Positions 24,043-33,088 of a stretch of 40,928 nt of DNA are shown piece by piece (positions within the stretch are counted from its first letter, which is position 1; every line of letters starts with the position of its first letter). Source of the DNA: an uncultured Porphyromonadaceae bacterium. Its GTDB lineage: Bacteria; Bacteroidota; Bacteroidia; Bacteroidales; Muribaculaceae. The stretch covers positions 1 to 40,928 of the forward strand of contig CAMWUJ010000025.1 of assembly GCA_947177405.1 (NCBI GenBank), written 5' to 3'. The notes below the pieces were generated by a model that was not told the origin of the DNA, did no database searches, and saw only the letters and a list, made by a program, of their open reading frames with translations. A program made the translations under genes and the position numbers.

Positions 24043-24101
24043 TATAATATAAGGAGATCCATTTCTACCCTAAACTGAGAAATGGATCTCCTTATATTAT
24101 A
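24043..24101. terminator. Perfect 24-bp inverted repeat between convergent genes
   Basis: The arm at 24043-24066 is fully complementary to 24078-24101, with an 11-nt loop. The stem core is AAGGAGATCCATTTCT and its outer part is AT-rich, so either strand gives a hairpin ending in a U-rich stretch. It lies between the AlkD-like gene (+) and the lipoprotein gene (-) and most likely terminates both. Confidence 0.85.
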
Positions 24102-24120
24102 CTCGCACAACTATATCCGA

Positions 24121-24855
24121 TCAGGATTTTTTAGTATCCTTCTTTTCTTTCTTTTCTTTCTTATCTTTTTTAGCGGCTTTATCATTTTTATCGGAAGAAA
24201 CGGAGTCAGTGTCATCTGGTGTCTCCGTTTCCTTGTATGTATAAGATACCACTTCTTTCCAACGACCTGAAGAAAGTGTTTTCTCTCCGGTATCGGTATC
24301 GGTAAACTCCCTGTTCATGGTGACAGATCGAAACACCCAGTTCTTCTGCGCATCATATTCATAAGCCGAATATGACAAATCCACCTTGGCAGTACCCTGG
24401 GGTCCGGATTCAAGAATCTGGGCCTTTATGGGATAAGACTCATCATTCATTTCAGTATATGTGAGTTCCCATGAAGTGCCATCCTCATAGTTCATGGAAT
24501 AATTATAAAATATTCCATCTTCATTCTTCTTGGCATAGAGTCCCTTCAACGATCCGGTGAATTTTCCTTCTTTGTCGAAATTAAGCTCCATAGTGGGAAT
24601 GGGATATATGATTTCAGCACCATGACGAATTTCCGAGCGACCCTCCACATCTCCCTTTATTGCAAAGCTTTTAAGATCTTCGGAATAATAGGTCTTTAAG
24701 GAATCCTCCTCCTCAATTACGACTTCTTCTTCGATAGAATCCATAACGATTGTATCCTCAGGAGCGCTATCTTTGGTTTTATTTCCCGAGCAGGCTCCCA
24801 TAAGAAAAAGGGAGAAAGCGGAAGCAAAAGCGACAGTTAGTTTAGCTGATGACAT
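24121..24855 (-). CDS. Lipoprotein of unknown function with Lys-rich C-terminus
   Basis: A 244-residue predicted lipoprotein. The signal peptide ends in LFLMGAC with Cys22 as the lipidated residue; the following residues are acidic (EDTIVMDSIEEEVVIEEED), in the style of exported Bacteroidetes lipoproteins. The middle (about residues 60-200) alternates beta-strand-like segments such as MELNFDKEGKFTGSLKGLY and includes DGTSWELTYTEMN. The last 30 residues are almost only Lys, Asp, Glu and Ser (AAKKDKKEKKEKKDTKKS) and look disordered. No enzyme motif seen and I do not recognise the family. It is a single-gene unit, ending at the shared terminator and divergent from the vanZ-tamB operon. Confidence 0.75.
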   Translation of the reverse strand: MSSAKLTVAFASAFSLFLMGACSGNKTKDSAPEDTIVMDSIEEEVVIEEEDSLKTYYSEDLKSFAIKGDVEGRSEIRHGAEIIYPIPTMELNFDKEGKFTGSLKGLYAKKNEDGIFYNYSMNYEDGTSWELTYTEMNDESYPIKAQILESGPQGTAKVDLSYSAYEYDAQKNWVFRSVTMNREFTDTDTGEKTLSSGRWKEVVSYTYKETETPDDTDSVSSDKNDKAAKKDKKEKKEKKDTKKS

Positions 24856-24964
24856 GACAAAATCTTTTTTTAAAATATTAAAATCAGGATATATTGAATC
24901 CTTTGTGTCGCGAATTTACTAAAAATCTCCGTTGGAAGCAAATAATAGTGTTGAAATGTTAAGG

Positions 24965-24989
24965 AATGTTGTTTAAGATTAAACACATT
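24965..24989. repeat. Near-palindrome, possible operator
   Basis: TGTTTAA-GA-TTAAACA (24970-24985) is a perfect 7-bp inverted repeat, extended by AATG/CATT on the outside with one unpaired T at 24969. The 2-nt spacer is too small for an RNA loop, so a dimeric repressor site is more likely than a hairpin. It lies 110 nt upstream of the lipoprotein gene. Confidence 0.4.
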
Positions 24990-25130
24990 AAAATATCGGG
25001 TTTTTAACCAACCTGAAAGCCTGTTCGCGCGTTTTATAGATACAAAGCAATATGGATAAGACGTTTAAAATTTCGTGAGAAAGGTTGAATGTCATTAGTT
25101 TAGTTAGATATAGTTTATAGTGGAATCGTC

Positions 25131-25166
25131 GACGGCCCCGCATTGACTGCGAGGCCGTCATTTTTT
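25131..25166 (+). terminator. Orphan intrinsic terminator upstream of the vanZ-tamB promoter
   Basis: GACGGCC (25131-25137) pairs with GGCCGTC (25153-25159); inside, CGC/GCG adds three pairs, closing a 7-nt loop. ATTTTTTA follows at once. No plus-strand gene precedes it after the terminator at 24043-24101. It either ends a small RNA or insulates the operon promoter downstream. Confidence 0.7.
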
Positions 25167-25242
25167 ATATTGCTCTCAGTGCCATGAATCTACAATTTTT
25201 CATATCCAGCAAATACTTTTTTGTAAAAACTATTACTTCAAT

Positions 25243-25273
25243 TTTGAGTTTAACATTTAAATAGTTATTTTTG
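25243..25273 (+). promoter_or_regulatory. Consensus promoter of the vanZ-tamB-tamL operon
   Basis: TTTG (25243-25246), a 19-nt spacer and TATTTTTG (25266-25273) match both elements of the Bacteroidetes promoter exactly. Transcription should start near 25280, leaving a leader of about 47 nt that ends with a GGAG ribosome-binding site just before the ATG at 25327. Confidence 0.8.
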
Positions 25274-25326
25274 CATTTTAAGAAAAATTTTAACAGTTTC
25301 CTCAATCCTCTTCTTCCGGAGTCAAG

Positions 25327-25737
25327 ATGAAAAACCGATACAAAGAGATACTCATTTCCTTTCCTGCGTGGACATTCTCCGCAGTGACAATTGGTATTAT
25401 TCTTTGGCTCACCCTGAGTTCCTCTCCATTAGGAGAATATCAACCCAAATTGTTTCCCGGAGCTGATAAGTTGGCTCACGCCTTGATGTTTGGTTTTCTG
25501 GTTGTAATGCTATGGCTTGATAAATGGAGATTCTCCGGATTCCGAAGTGTTGGATACCCATTCCTTATATGCGCATCCATAGCTACTTCCATATTTGGAA
25601 TCGCCATTGAATTCCTGCAAGACCAGATGCACTCGGGCAGAACACTGGAGGTGGCTGATATGGTGGCAGACTCTGTCGGAGCCTTGACAGCAGGCCTCGT
25701 ATGCTGTTTCTTTCAACCTAAATCATCGGATAAATAA
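25327..25737 (+). CDS. VanZ-family small membrane protein
   Basis: A 136-residue integral membrane protein with four hydrophobic segments. The VanZ pattern is visible: a first span ending WLTLSSSPLG, then ADKLAHALMFGFL with the conserved Asp-Lys-x-x-His, and a third span with AIEFLQDQMHSGR followed by the conserved acidic ADMVADSVGAL. VanZ proteins are named for a minor teicoplanin-resistance factor, but most members, including this one, have no established role and are linked to the envelope. A resistance role should not be assumed. It leads the operon; its TAA overlaps the tamB ATG by one base, so translation is coupled. Confidence 0.85.
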   Translation: MKNRYKEILISFPAWTFSAVTIGIILWLTLSSSPLGEYQPKLFPGADKLAHALMFGFLVVMLWLDKWRFSGFRSVGYPFLICASIATSIFGIAIEFLQDQMHSGRTLEVADMVADSVGALTAGLVCCFFQPKSSDK

Positions 25738-28700
25738 TGAATGAAAATATCCCTACCCCAAAGCCTGAAGATACTCCCAAAGCTGAAGAAGCTATGGTAA
25801 ATGATGGTACTACCGCTAAGCCTTCTGCTAATCCAGACTCCGACACCCCACAACCTGAAGGTGAGAAAGAGGAAGGAAAGAAGAAGAAAAAGCATTTCAT
25901 CCGGCCGAAATGGCTGAGGATTGTGCTTCGCGTCATTCTATGTCTGATCATTTTCATCCTTCTTATCCCTGTGCTGTTATATCTGCCCCCAGTGCAAAAT
26001 ATCATCAAGAATGTGGCTTGCGATATGGTGTATAAATCCACCGGGATGAAAATATCAATCGATAAATTTCTTCTTAAATGGCCTCTCGATGTCGAGCTTG
26101 ACAAGGTGCTCGTGATTGATGCCAACAAGGATACAATGGTAAATGCACGGCAAGTGATAGCAGATGTCAAATTGCGTCCGCTTCTTAATCTTGATGTGCA
26201 ACTCAACGGCCTTCGCCTTCTCGACGGAGAGTATAGAATGATGTCTCCGGATTCTTCAATGATTCTCAAGATTAAAGCCGGACGTCTTGATGTGGATTCC
26301 CGAAGCTATGCCAACATACGCACTTCAGAGATCTGTCTGAACAAAGGATATCTTCGTGACGGAAATCTGCAACTTTACATGAATGTGTGGAAACAGCAGA
26401 ACACTCCGCCCGACAGCACCTCAGCTTCCACTCCTTTCTTCATAAAGGCTAACGACCTTCATCTGGAAAACTTCACTTTCGGGATGTCGATGCTACCCAC
26501 TATCGATACTCTTAAACTAACGGTCAATGACCTGCGCCTTCGTGAAGGAGTGATCGATCTAAGGGAAAACAGTGTGAAATGGAAACTCGCCACCATCAAA
26601 GGAGGTGAAGCCACATACCTCACTCCCACACCCGAATGGGTGAAACAACATCCGGCTCCGCCATCCCAACCTTCCTCCGGCCCTCCGATGGTGATCATGG
26701 GCGACTCTATAAGTCTTGACAATTTCAAAGCCTTATATGCCACCAAAGGAGTGAAACCACTACCGGGATTTGATGCCTCCTACATTCAAGTGTCAGATGT
26801 AGCCATCGGATTGAAGGATTTCTATAATGAATCTTCCACCATCAGGCTCCCGATCACACGTCTTGAAGCCACTGAAAGAAGCGGCCTCAAGATTCTCAAT
26901 GGATCTGGAACTATCGGTGTGGATTCTATTGGACTGACTCTTGACGATGTGGCTATCCGCACAATCTATTCCACACTTACGGCTACTGCCGATGTGCCGT
27001 TTGCAATGATGCAGATGAAGCCTGACGCACAGACCTCAGTGAAAGCAAAAGCGAGTATCGGCCTCCCCGATGTAGATGCTTTCATGCCTTCGCTGCGCGC
27101 ATACACATCAAAGATTCCTGCACGTAACCCGCTGATGATCGATCTGGCGGCAGAGGGTTCGCTGTCGGATGTGGAGATTGCCCGTCTTGATGTGAGTCTC
27201 AAAGAGGTGCTTGAGCTTAATGCCAAAGGATATGCCAAAAATCCCCTGGACATGAAAAAGCTTAAGGCTTATGTGGATTTCGACGGCAGATTATCTAATC
27301 CGGCGCTTATAGGTAAATTTGTCGGTACAGGTGGAATAAAGATACCCACTTTCTCCATAAAGGGAAATGCGTCAGCCGACCGAGATACCTATACAGCAGA
27401 TTTCAACCTTCTCAGCAGTGCGGGAGATTTGGCGGCCGACGGCAGAGTCTCTCTTAATTCCGAACGCTATGACGTTGACGCCACTCTGAGGAATATAAAT
27501 GTGGCTCAGTTCGTTCCTGATCTGGGTATCGGGCATATATCGGGCAAAGTCAAGGCCAACGGATCAGGATTCAATCCCATCAACGGCAAAGCTTATACCA
27601 ATGCCGACATACTGATTTCTGCAATCGAATATAACCGTCGCCATTACAACAATATAAAAGCTGATGTCGTATTGAATCCTAACGGTAGTTTCACTCTCTA
27701 CGCGACATCGCCAAATCCCGGGCTTGATTTCGAGATTGATGGCACGGGATCTATCCATCCCGATAATTATACATTCGACATATCAGCCGATATCCGCGAC
27801 CTTGATCTACGCGCCATTGGCTTGACCGACAGCGTGAACAATGGATATGGCCGCATTTATCTAAACGGATCGGCAAGTCCGGACCGTTGGCTTTATGACG
27901 CACGCGTGGATTTATCTGATTTTGAGTGGAATCTTCCGGGACAGACAATTACCATCCCCGGAAGTGCTTATGCTTCCATATATGCCTCTACAGATTTCAC
28001 CGAAGCACATATAGATTCCGATCTCACTTATCTTGATTTCGAAAGTCAATCAGGACTCAAACGCCTTATCGACCGATTCACAAATGTGTCAGGATTGGTG
28101 ATGAAACAAGTAGAAGAGCGTAACCTTGCAGTGGATTCAATAAGCCGACTTCTTCCACCTTTTGATCTGACATTCCAGGCCTCCGGACGAGGTCTGCTCA
28201 ATCAGATCCTAACGCCCTACGATATGAGACTCGATACAGTATATGCCACCCTTACGCACGACTCCTTGCTGCGGGGCGACATAGGAGCGACCAATTTCTC
28301 AACTTCCTCTTTGAGCCTCGACACCTTGACACTTAATCTGAATGAGCGCCGTAATCTTCTCGATTACAAGATACATTTAGGCAACCGACCCGGGACGCTT
28401 GATGAGTTTGCCCAAGTGAACCTCAACGGGTATATCGGTCAGAACCGTATTGCAGCATCACTCACGCAGCAAAACCTCAAGAAGGAGACCGGTTACCGCA
28501 TTGGTCTTACCGCGGCTATGATGGACAGCACAATCTCAGTCCATTTCACACCGCTGAAGTCAACTATCGCCTATATGCCTTGGACATTCAATAATGATAA
28601 CTATATCGATTGCAATATCTTCACCAAGAGAATCCAGGCCAATCTAATGGCAGCCAGTGAGGAAAGCTCAATTCTTCTGAAGACGGAGCCGCTTCCCGAC

Positions 28701-30719
28701 GGATCGAGCGAGCTGCTTGCCAAAATCGACAAGCTTAAAATCCAGGACTTCCTGAACATGGCGCTCAACGCTCCTCCTATAACAGGAGAGCTGAATACCG
28801 ACCTGCGTGTGAAATATGACAAACAGCGCTTCTCGGGAAATGGAACGATCGATCTCAACAACCTCACATACGACAGGACAAGAATCGGAAGCTTCAATCT
28901 CGACCTTGACGCCGCCTATGCCCTGAGCGGGAACACAGATGTGACAGCGGGTCTGCGCATCGACGGCAACCGTGCTCTTGAGGCCTATGCCTCACTGCGG
29001 CCCGATGCAAACGGAGTTATGGAGCCCGACAGTCTTGGAGTGCGTCTCACGTCATTCCCGATAGCGATAGCTAACCCATTCCTTAATAACATGGCTGTTT
29101 TGGCCGGTAGTCTCAACGGCGACATGAGGCTTGACGGCACATTCACCAAGCCGCTTCTGAATGGTTATATCGCTTTCGACAAAGTGACCGCCAGGATTCC
29201 TATGGCAGGAAGCACCCTAAAGTTTACTAATGATTCAGTGACTGTAAAATCGAATATTATAGATTTCAATAAATTCAATATATTTGGTCAGAATGAGAAT
29301 CCTTTGACTCTCGACGGCCAAGTGGATGCTACCTCATTCTCCGATATCAGTTTTGATCTCTCGCTGATCGGAAAGAACTTCCAGCCTGTAGGCAATGATA
29401 ACCGGGCCCACAGCGATCTATATGGAAAACTTTTCCTCGACCTCGATGCCGGAGTGAAAGGAAATATGTCGAGGATGGATATCAATGCCAATCTCAATGT
29501 GTTAGGCACCTCCGATGTGACTTATGTTGTCAGCACCGCAGCCGCCGCATACACGGGTCAGACTGAAAACGATGTGGTGAAGTTTGTGAATTTCAACGAC
29601 ACTACACAAGTGGCCGAAAGCGATTCCATCACCGGAACGATGAACATGAGGATCAACGCCAAGGCTGTCATATCCCCGGGCACACAGATCACTGTGCTCC
29701 TCCCTGCCATGACCGGTGGCAACAATGCCACCGACCGTGTGGAGCTGCAGCCTACGGCAAATCTCACATTCTTCCAGAATTATATGGGAGATATGCGGCT
29801 TAACGGTAACTTCATCCTTGGTGAAGGATTCGCACGGTATAGTATTCCGGTTGTCGGACAAAAGAAATTCGAGTTCAATCCACAGAGTAGCGTCACATGG
29901 TCGGGCGACCTGATGAATCCATCGTTCAATATCATGGCTACTGATGAAATGAAAGCAAATGTGTCGTCAGGAGGCAATTCTCGTCTTGTCAACTTCCTGG
30001 TAACCCTGAAAGCCGTCGGAAATCTGAATAATCCGCAGGTATCCTTCGATCTTTCAACCAACGATGATCTATCCATCCAGAACGAACTTCAGAGCATGAG
30101 CGCCGACCAGAGGCAGACTCAAGCAATGAACCTCCTTCTTTATGGTCAATACGTAAGCGGAGATACAAAGGCAAATGCCAACTTGGGAGGAAATCTTCTT
30201 TACAGTTTCCTTGAGTCTCAGCTGAATTCATGGGCTGCAAAAACTATCCGGGGAGTTGATCTGTCGTTCGGAATCGATCAATACGACAAACTCAGCAACG
30301 GCGCAAGCTCCACTGAGACAAGTTATAGCTATCAGGTTTCGAAATCGCTCTTCAATAATCGATTCAAGATTCAAGTAGGAGGCAATTACTCTACCGATGC
30401 TTCAGCCGACGAGAATCTTGAGCAGAATCTTGTGAGCGATATCTCTCTGGAATATATCTTGCGGCAGACCCAGACCACCAATATGGCCGTAAGACTTTTC
30501 CGTCATACCGGATACGAAAGTATTCTTGAAGGCGAAGTAACTGAGACCGGTGCGGGCTTCGTAATGAAACGCAAACTCGACAACCTGTTACGCATGTTCC
30601 GTTTCCTAATGCCCAAAAAGAAGAGAAAGAGAAATAATGATTCCGGCGGGAATACAATTATCGGTAGCCCCATGGAAAACGATACAATAAAGACCAGCAA
30701 TGAAAAAAGCGATAAATAA
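25737..30719 (+). CDS. tamB: TamB-like translocation and assembly module protein
   Basis: A 1660-residue inner-membrane-anchored periplasmic protein. After a Pro/Glu/Lys-rich cytoplasmic tail (residues 1-50) comes one membrane span (LRVILCLIIFILLIPVLLYL). The rest is the repetitive beta structure of the AsmA/TamB family, which forms a lipid-conducting groove spanning the periplasm. The C-terminal TamB (DUF490) domain is at about residues 1200-1590, and the ending is Lys/Arg-rich (PKKKRKRNNDSGG). TamB acts with an outer-membrane TamA partner in outer-membrane biogenesis and phospholipid transport; here the partner gene tamL overlaps its 3' end by 20 nt. The length is near that of Bacteroidales TamB proteins, longer than the roughly 1260 residues of E. 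coli. Confidence 0.92.
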   Translation: MNENIPTPKPEDTPKAEEAMVNDGTTAKPSANPDSDTPQPEGEKEEGKKKKKHFIRPKWLRIVLRVILCLIIFILLIPVLLYLPPVQNIIKNVACDMVYKSTGMKISIDKFLLKWPLDVELDKVLVIDANKDTMVNARQVIADVKLRPLLNLDVQLNGLRLLDGEYRMMSPDSSMILKIKAGRLDVDSRSYANIRTSEICLNKGYLRDGNLQLYMNVWKQQNTPPDSTSASTPFFIKANDLHLENFTFGMSMLPTIDTLKLTVNDLRLREGVIDLRENSVKWKLATIKGGEATYLTPTPEWVKQHPAPPSQPSSGPPMVIMGDSISLDNFKALYATKGVKPLPGFDASYIQVSDVAIGLKDFYNESSTIRLPITRLEATERSGLKILNGSGTIGVDSIGLTLDDVAIRTIYSTLTATADVPFAMMQMKPDAQTSVKAKASIGLPDVDAFMPSLRAYTSKIPARNPLMIDLAAEGSLSDVEIARLDVSLKEVLELNAKGYAKNPLDMKKLKAYVDFDGRLSNPALIGKFVGTGGIKIPTFSIKGNASADRDTYTADFNLLSSAGDLAADGRVSLNSERYDVDATLRNINVAQFVPDLGIGHISGKVKANGSGFNPINGKAYTNADILISAIEYNRRHYNNIKADVVLNPNGSFTLYATSPNPGLDFEIDGTGSIHPDNYTFDISADIRDLDLRAIGLTDSVNNGYGRIYLNGSASPDRWLYDARVDLSDFEWNLPGQTITIPGSAYASIYASTDFTEAHIDSDLTYLDFESQSGLKRLIDRFTNVSGLVMKQVEERNLAVDSISRLLPPFDLTFQASGRGLLNQILTPYDMRLDTVYATLTHDSLLRGDIGATNFSTSSLSLDTLTLNLNERRNLLDYKIHLGNRPGTLDEFAQVNLNGYIGQNRIAASLTQQNLKKETGYRIGLTAAMMDSTISVHFTPLKSTIAYMPWTFNNDNYIDCNIFTKRIQANLMAASEESSILLKTEPLPDGSSELLAKIDKLKIQDFLNMALNAPPITGELNTDLRVKYDKQRFSGNGTIDLNNLTYDRTRIGSFNLDLDAAYALSGNTDVTAGLRIDGNRALEAYASLRPDANGVMEPDSLGVRLTSFPIAIANPFLNNMAVLAGSLNGDMRLDGTFTKPLLNGYIAFDKVTARIPMAGSTLKFTNDSVTVKSNIIDFNKFNIFGQNENPLTLDGQVDATSFSDISFDLSLIGKNFQPVGNDNRAHSDLYGKLFLDLDAGVKGNMSRMDINANLNVLGTSDVTYVVSTAAAAYTGQTENDVVKFVNFNDTTQVAESDSITGTMNMRINAKAVISPGTQITVLLPAMTGGNNATDRVELQPTANLTFFQNYMGDMRLNGNFILGEGFARYSIPVVGQKKFEFNPQSSVTWSGDLMNPSFNIMATDEMKANVSSGGNSRLVNFLVTLKAVGNLNNPQVSFDLSTNDDLSIQNELQSMSADQRQTQAMNLLLYGQYVSGDTKANANLGGNLLYSFLESQLNSWAAKTIRGVDLSFGIDQYDKLSNGASSTETSYSYQVSKSLFNNRFKIQVGGNYSTDASADENLEQNLVSDISLEYILRQTQTTNMAVRLFRHTGYESILEGEVTETGAGFVMKRKLDNLLRMFRFLMPKKKRKRNNDSGGNTIIGSPMENDTIKTSNEKSDK

Positions 30720-33021
30720 TATATTCATCTTATGTGTCATAGCTCTCGTCACGGGAGTCATGGCCGGAGGCTGTTCCACCACTTCCCGCATCTCGGAAGA
30801 TGATCCGTTGTATAACGGTATGTCGCTCAACCTCCATCCTGCCGACAAGGAGAAATTGCCCGCCGAAATGGTATCCGACCTCACATCTTCGGTTAATATC
30901 AGACCTAATAACCCGTGGCCTTTGATTTCGCCCTATAAGCGCAATCCTTTCCCTATCGGGCTATGGGTTTACAACCATTGGAATGATTCCACAAAAGGGA
31001 TCAAAGGATGGTTATATCGAAAACTTGCAGAGGAGCCGGTGTTGGTTAGCGATGCTCGTCCGGAGACTCGTGTGAAGATGCTCGAATCAATTCTCGACAA
31101 CAATGGTTACTTCGGATCAAAAGCCACATATTCACTAAAACCTGCCAAAAATCCCAAGAAGGCTAAGGTGATTTATAATGTTGATATATCCAAGCCCTAT
31201 CTTCTCGACAGTATTATTCTATTCAATGAAAATAATCCTCTGACCCATTTCATTGATTCTCTAGCACGTAGGAGTAAATATCTGGTTAAGGGAGAACGAT
31301 TCTGCGTGGATTCCCTGTCAGCTGAAAGAGTGAGAATTGCCAATGCTTTGCGAAATAGAGGATACTATTATTTCAAGCCTGAATATATTGAATTCGAGGC
31401 CGACAGTATTATCAATCCCGGCAATATCGCCCTGAGGATGACCTTGGCTGCCAATATGCCGAGATTAGCGAGCTTAAGATATAAGCTCGGTGATATCCAT
31501 ACCTATGTGCTCCGTCAGAGCAACCGCAATCCGGGAACTCCGGATACACTTCAGACATCGAAGGGAGAGATAATAGTGTTCCGGCCTTCAAGACTGAGGG
31601 AGAATATGATTCCTTCATGTATCACTTTCCGGAAGGGACGTTACTTCTCGGTAAGAAACATGGACCGCACGCAACAACGCCTCGCACGACTGGGTATCTT
31701 CAGCAATATCCAGCTGCAGGCTGTGCCTACCGACACCTCGGATAATAATCCTACCCTCGACCTCTATATCACCTGCCAGTTCGAACGCAAGATGGAAGTA
31801 TCGCTTGAGGCTAATGTCACTTCCAAATCGAATTCATATCTTGGTCCAGGACTGATATTCGGTGTGACCAACAACAACCTATTCGGAGGAGCAGAGAAGC
31901 TGACCGTGCAGCTCAATGCCAATTATGAATGGCAGACAGGTAGAGGACGCAAGAGCAGCGTATTCAACAGCTACGAGTTCGGTCTGAACGGAACCCTCTC
32001 TTTCCCGCGACTTTTAGCTCCGAAATTCATACGGCGTACCAATCGCGAACTCAACTGGACCAATATCACGTTGGGAGCCGATCTCATGAACCGACCGAAC
32101 TATTTCAAGCTTGTGGAATTTAACGCCGGTATCTCATACGAATGGCATCCTTCAAGAAATGTTCTCAACCAATTCACCCTATTTAATCTCTCCTACACCA
32201 AGCTGCTTCACACAACTCATGAATTTGATTCCATCATGACAGCCAATCCGGCAGTAGCGCTCAGCTTCCAGAGTCAGTATATCCCGAAGATGAGCTACAC
32301 GTACACTCTGAATAAATTTCTGGAGCGTGACAATATCAATGGTATCAACTTCACATTTACCATTACCGAGGCAGGAAATATATTCGATGGTATCTACCGT
32401 CTTTGCGGTGTGAAGGGTCAAAAGAATCTATTCGGCACGCCCTTTTCACAATTCGTGAAAGGACAGGCTCAGCTTGTCTATAACCGTCGTCTTATCCGAG
32501 GATCCGACCAATGGCTGGTTTCGCGCGTGATGATTGGTGCAGCCCATGCCTACGCTAACTCTAAAGAGGTGCCATATTCAGAACAATTCTATATCGGAGG
32601 AGCCAATTCAATCAGAGCCTTCACCGTAAGATCGCTCGGTCCCGGATCATATAGGCCACCGGAATCTCTGCGCAACGGATATTTCGACCAGACCGGTACC
32701 TTCAAGCTCGAACTTAATTCTGAATATCGTTTTCCTATAATCAGCGTGCTTCACGGGGCTCTATTTGTGGATGCCGGCAATATCTGGCTCCTTAAAAATG
32801 ATCCTTTGCGTCCGGGAGGAGAATTAAAAGCCAATAGCTTCCTCAAAGAGATAGCTTTGGGCACGGGTGTAGGTCTGCGTGTCGATATCGGAATGTTGGT
32901 ATTGAGAGGAGACCTTGGTTACGGCCTTCATGCCCCCTATTATAACGGCACAAACCATTATTTCAATATCGCCTTCAAGAAAGCCTTCGCTTTCCATCTG
33001 GCTATAGGATATCCATTCTAA
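30700..33021 (+). CDS. tamL: TamL: lipoprotein TamA/BamA-family outer membrane protein
   Basis: A 773-residue Omp85-family protein. Unlike E. coli TamA it starts with a lipoprotein signal (IALVTGVMAGGC, lipid-carrying Cys25), the hallmark of the Bacteroidetes variant called TamL. The periplasmic part (about 30-350) contains POTRA-like units, including SILDNNGYFGSKATYSL and IANALRNRGYYYFKPEYIEF. The C-terminal 16-strand barrel (surface antigen family) runs from about 360 to the end. The segment YIGGANSIRAFTVRSLGPG carries the conserved loop-6 (V/I)RG(F/Y)-type motif in the form IRAF, and the protein ends in Phe (AIGYPF), the usual beta-signal. Its start overlaps the tamB end, so the two are translationally coupled. 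Confidence 0.92.
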   Translation: MKKAINNIFILCVIALVTGVMAGGCSTTSRISEDDPLYNGMSLNLHPADKEKLPAEMVSDLTSSVNIRPNNPWPLISPYKRNPFPIGLWVYNHWNDSTKGIKGWLYRKLAEEPVLVSDARPETRVKMLESILDNNGYFGSKATYSLKPAKNPKKAKVIYNVDISKPYLLDSIILFNENNPLTHFIDSLARRSKYLVKGERFCVDSLSAERVRIANALRNRGYYYFKPEYIEFEADSIINPGNIALRMTLAANMPRLASLRYKLGDIHTYVLRQSNRNPGTPDTLQTSKGEIIVFRPSRLRENMIPSCITFRKGRYFSVRNMDRTQQRLARLGIFSNIQLQAVPTDTSDNNPTLDLYITCQFERKMEVSLEANVTSKSNSYLGPGLIFGVTNNNLFGGAEKLTVQLNANYEWQTGRGRKSSVFNSYEFGLNGTLSFPRLLAPKFIRRTNRELNWTNITLGADLMNRPNYFKLVEFNAGISYEWHPSRNVLNQFTLFNLSYTKLLHTTHEFDSIMTANPAVALSFQSQYIPKMSYTYTLNKFLERDNINGINFTFTITEAGNIFDGIYRLCGVKGQKNLFGTPFSQFVKGQAQLVYNRRLIRGSDQWLVSRVMIGAAHAYANSKEVPYSEQFYIGGANSIRAFTVRSLGPGSYRPPESLRNGYFDQTGTFKLELNSEYRFPIISVLHGALFVDAGNIWLLKNDPLRPGGELKANSFLKEIALGTGVGLRVDIGMLVLRGDLGYGLHAPYYNGTNHYFNIAFKKAFAFHLAIGYPF

Positions 33022-33088
33022 ATTGTATTCCAGTTGAATGAGGTCTAAACCAATCAGTCCTCTTCCTTGTCTAATAAGAAAAGCACTT

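Larger units (their letters stand above)
24856..25326. other. 471-nt divergent intergenic region with orphan terminator
   Basis: No protein gene is visible. From left to right it contains AT-rich DNA upstream of the lipoprotein gene, a near-perfect palindrome (24965-24989), about 140 nt of unassigned sequence, an intrinsic terminator pointing rightward (25131-25166) with no plus-strand gene before it, and the consensus promoter of the vanZ-tamB operon (25243-25273). The unassigned part could encode a small RNA, but I found no clear promoter for one. Confidence 0.5.

Noticed and set aside
6251..25166. The hairpins at 6251-6289 and 25131-25166 share GACGGCC and GCATTGAC, suggesting a repeat family.
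   Set aside because: The shared words are short and in different positions of the stems; not enough for a common origin.
25327..25737. VanZ-like protein as an antibiotic resistance gene.
   Set aside because: No other van genes nearby; the domain is widespread and context points to envelope assembly.
25718..26269. 183-codon minus-strand ORF opposite the start of tamB.
   Set aside because: Antisense shadow of a well-supported gene; no start signal or recognisable domain.
68..33048. A 15-nt exact match, TTGAATGAGGTCTAA, at 68-82 and 33034-33048, both shortly before a gene start.
   Set aside because: One such match is expected by chance in a 41-kb window, and the flanks do not agree.
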